Shown one piece after another: positions 56,457-64,000 of a stretch of DNA of 64,000 nt. The DNA is taken from assembly GCA_030035585.1 (NCBI GenBank), contig CM057474.1:5130001-5194000 (forward strand), read 5' to 3'. The notes beneath the pieces were generated by a model. That model did not search any database, was not told where the DNA came from, and saw nothing but the letters and a program-made list of their open reading frames with translations. This DNA is from Dugong dugon (taxonomy: Eukaryota > Chordata > Mammalia > Sirenia > Dugongidae). A program made the position numbers and the translations under genes. Numbering within the stretch: the first letter of the stretch is position 1; the number at the start of each line of letters is the position of its first letter.

Positions 56457-57300
56457 TAACTTTTAAACGTCCACATCTACTAATTCTGTCATTTGTGTCA
56501 TTTATAGTTCGGTTTCTATTGATTACTTTTCTCTTTATTAGGAGTCAGATTTTCCTGATTCTATATCTGAGTATTTTTAACTGGATGCCAGAAATTGTGA
56601 ATAATACTTTTTGAATGCTGGATAGTTTATTATTCCTATATATGTTGTTGAAATTTGTTCTGGGAAGCAGTTAAATTACCTGAAAACAGTTTAATTATTT
56701 CTAGGCCTTTGATTAAGTTTTGTTAGGCTAGCTCAGAGCACTCTTTAGTCTAGGGGTAATTTTGTCATGTTACTGAGACAACGTCATTCTGAGAACTCTA
56801 CCTAGTGTCCCACAGTGACTGGTGGGAACACAAAGTATTCCTGGCCCCTATGAAGATTGGGTGCTTCTTCCTTTTGGGTGCTTCTTCCCTGACATTGTTT
56901 CCTCACCTGAATGCACTGATCAGTACTCAGCTGAAGAATGAGGGGTCCTTCTGCAGGTCTCTGGAGTGCTTTCTCTGTGCAGCTCTCTCGTCTATGGGAC
57001 TCTGCCACCGTAGTCTCCTTGGACTTCCAACTTTGTCTCCTCAACACAGGGGAAGGCTAGGCTCCACTGGGGTTCCATCTATCTGCACTGTGGCCTGAAA
57101 AACTCTCCATACAGCAACAGGGACAATTGTAGGGCTCACTCTGTTTGTTTTCCTCTCTTCTGTGTCCCTTCCCTGTGTTGTCTGTTGCTGCATTTTTAGT
57201 TGTTTCAGGTGGGAAGGGTAATCTGGATCCTGTCACTCCTTGGGTGGAAGTAGACGCCATTTGTTACTTTTGCGATTCAGTTCCCTTTGTTGCCTTGTGA
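56457..57300 (-). mobile_element. L1M 3'-UTR, antisense
   Basis: Long reverse L1M-type block: 'ctggatgccagaaattgtga', 'gttctgggaagcagttaaat', 'tgatcagtactcagctgaag', 'ctctgtgcagctctctcgtc', 'gttgtttcaggtgggaaggg'. It starts directly after the Tigger right end. Chance frames of 81-97 codons occur inside. Confidence 0.75.
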
Positions 57301-57647
57301 CCTCAGCTATCTGATGGACGCTGGAAAAGTTTCAATCTTGTAGATTATTAAGCTTTTTCATGTGTTAGGGTGAGAGTGATATTCTCTTGTGGCTTTCTGC
57401 ATCATAAACAGAAGTGAAGCCTTCAGTACATACATGTTTAGGTTTTAAACAATTACAAATAAGTTGGTATTTTGCTGAGGGTTGGTTTATATAAAGGAAG
57501 AGATCGTTACAATTTTAAAAACGGAATGTGTAAAGGAATATATTACATTATACATAGCAAAATCAGGAGAAATCAGAGTGAGTTAACATTTAAATTAGGA
57601 AAGAATGTATAATGATGCAATTTGGGACTAAGTTTCTAATTGAGAGG
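57301..57647. other. No recognisable feature
   Basis: AT-rich DNA between an L1M fragment and an LTR. Confidence 0.5.
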
Positions 57648-58176
57648 TGTCTTAGTTATCTAGTGCTGTTGTAACAGAAATACCACAAGTGGATGGCTTT
57701 ACCAAAGAGAAATTTATTTTCTCACAGTCTAGTGGGCTAGAAATCCAAATTCAGGGTGCCAGCTGTAGGGGAAGTCTTTCTCTCTCTGTTGGCTCTGGGG
57801 AGAAGATCCTTGTCATCATCTTCCCTTGGTCTAGGAGCCTCTCTGCACAGGAACCTCTGCTCCAAATGATGCACTCTACTCCTGATGCTGCTTTCTTGGT
57901 GATATGAGGCCCCCATGTCTCTCTGCTCACTTCTCTCTTTCATATCTCAAAAGAGATTGGCTCAAGACACAATCCAATCTTGTAGATTGAGTCCTACCTC
58001 GTTAACATGGCTGCCACTAATTGCATCCCATCAACATCATAGAGATAGACAGGATTTACAGCACATAGAAAAATCACATCAGATGACAGAATGGTGGACA
58101 ATGACACAATACTGGGAATCATGACCTTGCGAAATTGATACATATATTTTTGAGGGACACAATTCAATCCATGACA
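57648..58176 (-). mobile_element. MaLR-like solo LTR with exact target duplication
   Basis: Antisense LTR of 529 bp with TGTCTTAG and CCATGACA plus-strand ends. Identical AGAGG flanks at 57643-57647 and 58177-58181 form a perfect 5-bp target duplication. Same family as 8063, 10523 and 18461. Confidence 0.9.
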
Positions 58177-59325
58177 AGAGGTTAGGGCAAGGTATTGCCA
58201 GCTAATGACATCCCAGATAGCATAAGAATAGATGAAAGCTATGATTTTTTTTCAATTTTATGTCCTGTTTTTTGACTCTCTTGAAACTATTTCAGTTTCA
58301 AGTAAATTTAATATTGCTTGATACCATAATTAAGAAATCCAACAGCAACTGTGAAGGAAGTGAAAATTTTGCCTTTTTTTAAAGTAGGAAATGGGGTATT
58401 TTTGTTGAAATTTTTACATCTTATTCTGAAACCATAGTAAAATTAACACTTCAAATAGCCACATCTATATTTAATCTAGGGTAAAAAATTTCCATGAATT
58501 TTATTCTTCCTCCCAATGCTGCTGTCTCTTTCTCACGTGAGCCGATTTGGGCTTTTAAACTTGTGGCTAGGTTGATATTTCATTATAATTGACTTCTTTC
58601 CCAAACTATGGTGTCCATTTCTCACCTTTAATTCTGTTTAAAGGTATATTAAATAATGAGGCTGCATAATTGGGGCATTTCAGAAAAAAATTGATTTGTC
58701 CCTGACTCCATCTAAGTGTCCACTATTTCTGAGGTAAGTGGGTTGAATATTCCTCAGCAGTCAAACATTGATTCTTGATTTGTTGAGGTAGAGGCAGGTT
58801 TTGTCTAAACATTGTGTTATATTAATGAGGCTCTTTTAACTCTGCCCCTCTGGGAAGAAATATAGTAGCTGTTCAGCAGTACACAACAGCACAATTTACC
58901 TTTACAAATTAGGAAAAACAGAGAAGATGTAATGAATTTAAAACTGTAGGGATAGTGGCAGGAGTAAGGATATAATTTCCCAGTTGTAGTTTGACCATCC
59001 CTAATCATGTGGAAATTGCCAAAAGATCTTTACTGGCACTAGTGGTTTAGAACTCTGAATATTACATGACTCACAAGCCTGAACCTGTCTCGGCAGAGAG
59101 TTAGGTCTAGGCATGTCTAAACTGGTTTCCTGGAGATGGTAATGACAGCATATGCTCTAATGTTTTGAAAAGAAAATGGCCCCTAAGACTGGAAGTATCA
59201 GCCATAGTGGGGAATGACAAGGCACTAAAACTATACCTGGTTGCTTCACACCCCCTTTAGAAAGAATTTTTAGTACCACCATTTACCACAGGTAGAGAAA
59301 ATTTCATCCAAAAATGATGACTATG
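58177..59325. other. No recognisable feature
   Basis: AT-rich DNA up to the L1 5' end. Nothing assigned. Confidence 0.5.
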
Positions 59326-61024
59326 GACTTCTGGGCAACATGGTGCTATAGACAGAAGCACCACGCCAGCCCTCCACAGCAAAGATCTAAAAAACTAAGT
59401 CAAACAGAGACAAATGTCAGTCCTGAAACCCTAAGCATCAAATGAAGAGATAAAGAACCAAGCACTGAATGGAATAAAAAACTGACAGAGTACAGAGAAC
59501 AAAGAGAGATACATGCAGAGGTCCCCTATCAGCTGACACAGCACAGATCCTCCATCTTGGACTCCTGGAGGAGATCACCCAACAGGGGTATGGGAAAGCA
59601 GCTTCACAGAGCTTCCAGCAGGAGACAGAACAACTGGTAACCAGAAATATATGCTTTCCCACCCCCCACCCTTCTTTACTCCCACTCTGCCTCATCTGCT
59701 TCCTGTGGCCACAGTCTCTTAGCCAGAAAGCACCGGCTTCACGCCGGTGCCTCTTGGATTCTGCCCACCGCACTGGCTGGCTCCCTGAGTGCCTTTTGTT
59801 GGCTACTCGTGCTGCTTTTTTCTCTTCTTTTGATTTCTTCCATACCTCTCACCACCTCCCCCTCCTTTCTCTCAAATACCTGGCTCCATGTGCCATCTTT
59901 GCTTCTTCCTGAAAGGCTGTGAAACGCTGCTCAACTGTGAAACTGCTTCCCAGACCATGCCACCATGCTGATGGGATACCAGGGGCTTTTTGTTTGTTTG
60001 ATTTGATTTGATTGTTTGTTTTCTTTTTCTTTTCTCAGCTTGGGAGCCCCTTCTAGCCAGGCAGTTCTGCGCAGCTTGGGAGTTACTCCCTTAATCTGCG
60101 CAGATGCACAGTGGGATCCCTAAGGGCATTTCTTTTCTCTTGTTTTTGTTTGTTTTCTTTTCTCTTTCCCTTTTTGCATTTCTTCATATCTCAGTTCCTC
60201 ATCTCTCTATACTTACCTTCTCTTCCTGTCTCCTGGACACCTGCCGCTGTTTGACATCTCTACGCCTTGTAGCCAGGCTATATTTCACAGCCCGGGAGCA
60301 ACTTCCCCAGTCCTTGCAGCCACTCTGGTGGGATCCCTGGGACCTTTTCTTTTTTTCCTAATTTTTATCTATTCATTTTTTTCTTTTACCCTTTTTCTTT
60401 CTTTTTGTCTCTATCAGTCTCTCATCTCTCCACTCCAATGGCAAGCTCCCTTAGCACTCTTTTTTGTTTGTTTGTTTTCGGCTCCTGTTCCTCTCTCCTC
60501 TTTCCCATACCCATCTTAGCTCCACACATCACAGTCTCCCCCCTCCTTCCTGCCTACTGCACTGTGCACTGAACATCACACTCCCAAGCAGCAGTGGCAC
60601 GGCCTACCAGAACCTACCCTGAGCTGGTTCCTGGCCCACCCTATTGACCCTAGTACATGGCACAAACAACCCATCCCAGCCACTCCCCTTCAGCTGGACC
60701 TGCCTGGCTGTACCATACCTGAGCAACTGACCCTGCCCATTGGAGAAGAAGGTGAAAAGTATTGTGCCCATAGATGAGCAAACAACAAAGAATGCACAGC
60801 TTGCCTGCTCAGACATAACCAAATAAAACAAAAAAGCAAGAAAAACCAGACAAATCTACAATCAATAAAATAAAAATAACTACTGAATGTCCTGAAGACA
60901 GCAGACAATATCAAAACGTAGAGAAACAGGACACGATGGTTCCAGTAGGTGTCCAAAAAAAAAAAAAAAAATTAGATGACTTTCCAGTAGAATAAAAGGC
61001 ACTAGAACTACTGATAGGGAATTC

Positions 61025-63142
61025 GAATCTCTAATATTCAGAGCTGTCCAAGAGTTGAAGCAAAAAGCAGACAGAAATGAGGAAAAAAATAGACAAATTC
61101 ATGGAAAAGGCAGACAAATTCATGGAAAATACAGACAAAAAATTGGAAGAATTCAGGAAAATAATGTAGGAACAAAATGCCAAAATAAATTCACAACTAG
61201 AAATTATACAAAAGTAACAATTAGAAATGCAAAAGATAAACAAGATTTCAGAAATGGACAGTGTCATAGAAGGGCTAAGGAGCAGATTTGAAACTGTGGA
61301 AGATAGGATCAGTGGAATTGAAGACAAACACTTGGATACAACTCTGAGGAAAACTCAGAAAAAAGAGCAAAGAAAAATGAAGAGACCCTGAGAGTTACGT
61401 GGGATACAATCAAAAGCAAAAATCTGCGAGTGAATGAAACTGGAGGTCTTTATGCTGAGTGAAATAAGTCAATCACAAAAGGACAAATATTGTATGAGAT
61501 CTCTTTTGTAAAAACTCATGAAAAAGTTCACACACAAAATGTAACAGTCTTTGTTGGTTACCAGGGATGGAGGGGTAGGGGAAGAAATACTAAACAGGCA
61601 ATAGATAAATGGTATTTTGGGTGAAGGGTGAGACAGTACACAATACAGGGGAAACTAGCACAACCTGTACAAGGAAAGGTCATAGAAGCCCCATAGACAC
61701 ATCCAAACTCCCTGAGGGACTGAATTGCTGGGTGGAGGGCTGTGGGGACCATGGTCTCAGGGAACATATAGCTCAGTTGGCATAACACAGTTTATAAAGA
61801 CAATGTTCTACATTCTACCTTGGTGAGTAGCATCTGGGGTCTTAAAAGCATGTGAGCAGCCATCTAAGATACTCCACTGGTCTCACCCCTTCGGGAGCAA
61901 GGGAGAATGAAGAGAACAGGATACAAAGAAAAGATTAATCTGAAGGACTAATGGACCACAGCTACCAAGGCCTCCACCAGACTGAGTCCAGAGCAGCTAG
62001 ATGGTGCCCGGCTACCACCACTGACTGTTCTGACCAGGATCACAACAGAGGGTTCTGGACAGAGCTGGAGAAGGATGTAGAACAAAATTCTAACTCACAC
62101 ACAAAAGAAGACCAGATTTACTGGCCTAAAGGAGACTGGAGAAACCCTGAGAACATGGCCGCCAGACACCCTTTTAGTTCAGTGGTGAAGTCATCTCCGA
62201 GGTTCACCATTCAGCCAGGGAGTAGACAGCCCCATAAAACCAAATGGTACTAATGAGGTACAGTAGTCCAGAGACAAGGGCCAGAAGGCAGAAGGGGACA
62301 GGAAAGCTGGTGTTAGGGAACCCAAGGTTGAGTAAGGATAGTGTTGATGTGAGGTTGTTGACCATTGTCATAGGGCAACATGTGTACTAACTGTTAAATG
62401 AGAAACTATTTTGTTCTGTAAGCTTTCATTTAAAGTGAGAATAGCAGCACAATTGGAAGAGCGTGGTCAATGTCACTGAACTATGTATGTAGAAATTTTT
62501 GAAATGGTGTATCTTTGGCTATGTATATTTTCACCAAAAAAACAAGGTCGAGAAGGGAGAGGGTTGACATGTTGTGGGGTTGTTAACCAGTGTCATAAAA
62601 CAATATGTGTACTACTGTTTCACGAGAAACTATTTGTTCTGTAAGCCTTCACCTGAAGTACAATTAAAAAAAAAAAAAATTCACTAGTGATTGGAGTTCC
62701 AGAAAAGGGAGAAAACAGAAAACACAGAGAGGATCATTGAAGAATGGCTGACAGAAAACTTTCCCAGTATCATGAAAGATGAAAAGCTGACCATCCAAGA
62801 AGCTCAATGAACACCATATGGGATAGATTCCAAAAGAAAATCAACAAGGCATATCATAATCACACTCACAAAAACCAAAGACAAACAAAGAATCCTGAGA
62901 GCAGCTTGAGAAAAAAAGTCACATACAGAGGAGAAACAATAAGACTAAACTTGGATTATTCGGCAGAAACCATGCAGACAAGAAGGCAATGGGATGACAT
63001 ACATAAAACCTTGAAAGAAAAAAGTCACCAGCCAAGAACAACGTATCCTGCAAAACTCTCATTCAAATATGATTGTGAAATTAGGACATTTCCAGATAAA
63101 CAAAAATTAAGAGACTATGGAAAAACTAAACCAAACTTATAA
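61025..63142 (+). pseudogene. L1 ORF1 remains, split by insertion
   Basis: ORF1p normally binds RNA as a trimer. The N-terminal coiled-coil part is readable at 61025-61420 (e.g. EMDSVIEGLRSRFETVEDRI around 61250-61320, in a different frame from the long lysine-rich frame 61055-61291). The C-terminal part is readable at 62807-63142 (ETMQTRRQWDDI, YPAKLSFKYDCEIRTFPDKQ). Stops, frame shifts and the inserted L1 3' end separate the two. Confidence 0.75.
61440..62672 (+). mobile_element. L1 3' end nested in ORF1
   Basis: 5'-truncated L1: 'gctgagtgaaataagtcaat', 'aggacaaatattgtatgaga', 'ggttaccagggatggagggg', ending in a poly(A) tract at about 62665-62677. Bracketing words 'aaaatctgcgagtga' (61418) and 'aaaattcactagtga' (after the A-run) match at 11 of 15 bases, a decayed target duplication. 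The 3' UTR repeats a segment of about 90 bp (62350-62440 and 62570-62660). Confidence 0.75.
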
Positions 63143-63639
63143 GAATTATTAAAGGGATTCTTTTGATCTGAGAACAAACAACATCAGACCAAAGGCTGAA
63201 TCTAGGACACAGGATTGTACCAGCCAGATACCAACCTAGGAAATGAACTCTCAAGGACTATCAAAAACCAAAAGAATTACAACAGGGAACCAGAGAGGTT
63301 AATCTGTAAATGATAACAGCATCAGAACAATAAAAGAGGGAATAAACAGTGTAGGTATAGAACATTCAAATGGAGAGGAAGGCAAGGCGATAACAAGTAA
63401 TAATAGACTGGTTCAAACTTAGGAAGATAAGGATAAATTTCAAAGTAACCATAAAGAAAGTTAACAAATCTACTCATCAAAATAAAGAAGAAAAACATAA
63501 ACTCTCAGTAAAAACAAAACCTACAAAAACAAAAGAAATGCAAAAAAAAAAAATCCACAAACAAAAGGAATTCAGCACAGGAGAGTAAGAGGAATGAAGA
63601 AAATGTCAGCACTAAAAAAGCAATACGAAATAACAGCAA

Positions 63640-64000
63640 TAAACTCACACCTATCAATAATTACACTGAATGTAAATGGTCTAAATGCAACCATAAAGGG
63701 ATGGAGAGTGACAATGGATAAAAAAATGGGGCTTTTCAACATGCTGTCTATGAGAGACACACCTTAGAAACAAAGATGTAAATTTATTAAAAATCAAAGG
63801 ATGGAAAAAATATATCAAGTAAACAGCTACCAAAAAAGATCAGGAGTGGCAATACTAATTCAGATAAAATAGACTTTAAAACAAAATCCACCAAAAAAGA
63901 CAAAGAAGGCCACTATATAATGATTAAGGGGACTATCCAGCATGAAGACATAACCATAATAAACATCTATGCACCCAATGACAAAGCTCCAAAATACATA
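63640..64000 (+). pseudogene. L1 ORF2 endonuclease start, incomplete
   Basis: ORF2 supplies the endonuclease and reverse transcriptase. The start of its EN domain is readable: ITLNVNGLNATIKG just after 63660, RSGVAILIQ at about 63840 and, in another frame, KEGHYIMIKGTIQHEDITIINIYAPN at 63903-63980. Stops after TIKG and in the middle show it is broken. The remainder is outside the window. Confidence 0.75.

Larger units (their letters stand above)
59326..64000 (+). mobile_element. L1 LINE with 5' UTR, ORF1 and start of ORF2 (runs off the window)
   Basis: Starts 'gacttctgggcaacatggtg', the usual L1 5' opening, then a pyrimidine-rich 5' UTR (to about 60950), ORF1 remains (61020-63150) and ORF2 endonuclease start (63640 onward). 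The 3' part lies beyond the window. A second L1 3' end is inserted at 61440-62672. Excluding that insert, the layout is that of a nearly complete 5' half. Confidence 0.8.

Noticed and set aside
61055..61291. A lysine-rich small protein
   Set aside because: It lies within L1 ORF1 remains in a frame unlike the ORF1 frame.

Overview
This window is nuclear DNA from a mammal, almost certainly an afrotherian and most likely a paenungulate such as an elephant or sirenian. The main evidence is about 25 copies of a tRNA-like SINE whose body and tail match the AfroSINE type. They sit alongside copies of a BovB/RTE-type LINE whose 3' end resembles the SINE tail. The rest is old eutherian repeats: MIR, L2, L1M, MaLR/ERVL LTRs, a Tigger relic and a hAT-like MITE. 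The base composition is AT-rich with few CpGs. I found no intact protein-coding gene, rRNA, functional tRNA, CRISPR array or operon. The open frames are short, repeat-derived or chance.

Layout. 1-7 kb: MIR, SINEs, an ERV LTR, an antisense RTE fragment and the 3' part of an MLT2-like LTR. 7-11 kb: a sense RTE about 2.2 kb long, split by a solo LTR, then a second solo LTR of the same family. 11-20 kb: mostly unclassified DNA with MIR and L1 remains, a GC-rich block at 16.6-17.4 kb and a tail-to-tail pair of LTRs near 18.5 kb. 21-30 kb: antisense L1 ORF2 remains, an ERV LTR, another solo LTR and a hAT-like MITE. 30-34 kb: an MLT2-like LTR, L2 and a dense cluster of SINEs and RTE. 35-48 kb: SINEs, L1M 3' ends and SINE-linked microsatellites. 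48-52 kb: RTE 3' ends, L2 and an 18-copy 37-bp minisatellite grown inside an RTE 3' end. 53.7-58.2 kb: a glycine-tRNA-headed SINE, a Tigger relic, an L1M 3' end and a solo LTR. 59.3-64 kb: a sense L1 running from its 5' UTR into ORF2, with a second L1 3' end inserted in its ORF1.

The parts work together only as a record of transposition. RTE machinery probably moved the SINEs (shared tail), LTRs landed in RTE copies and left 5-bp target duplications, and several SINE tails seeded microsatellites. I see no sign of a new cellular system. The observations most worth checking are the minisatellite, the tRNA-Gly-headed SINE, a sequence block shared by two LTR families, and the GC-rich block at 16.6-17.4 kb, which may be a terminal exon or a decayed pseudogene. 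Family names come from recognising consensus features by eye, so subfamily names are tentative.
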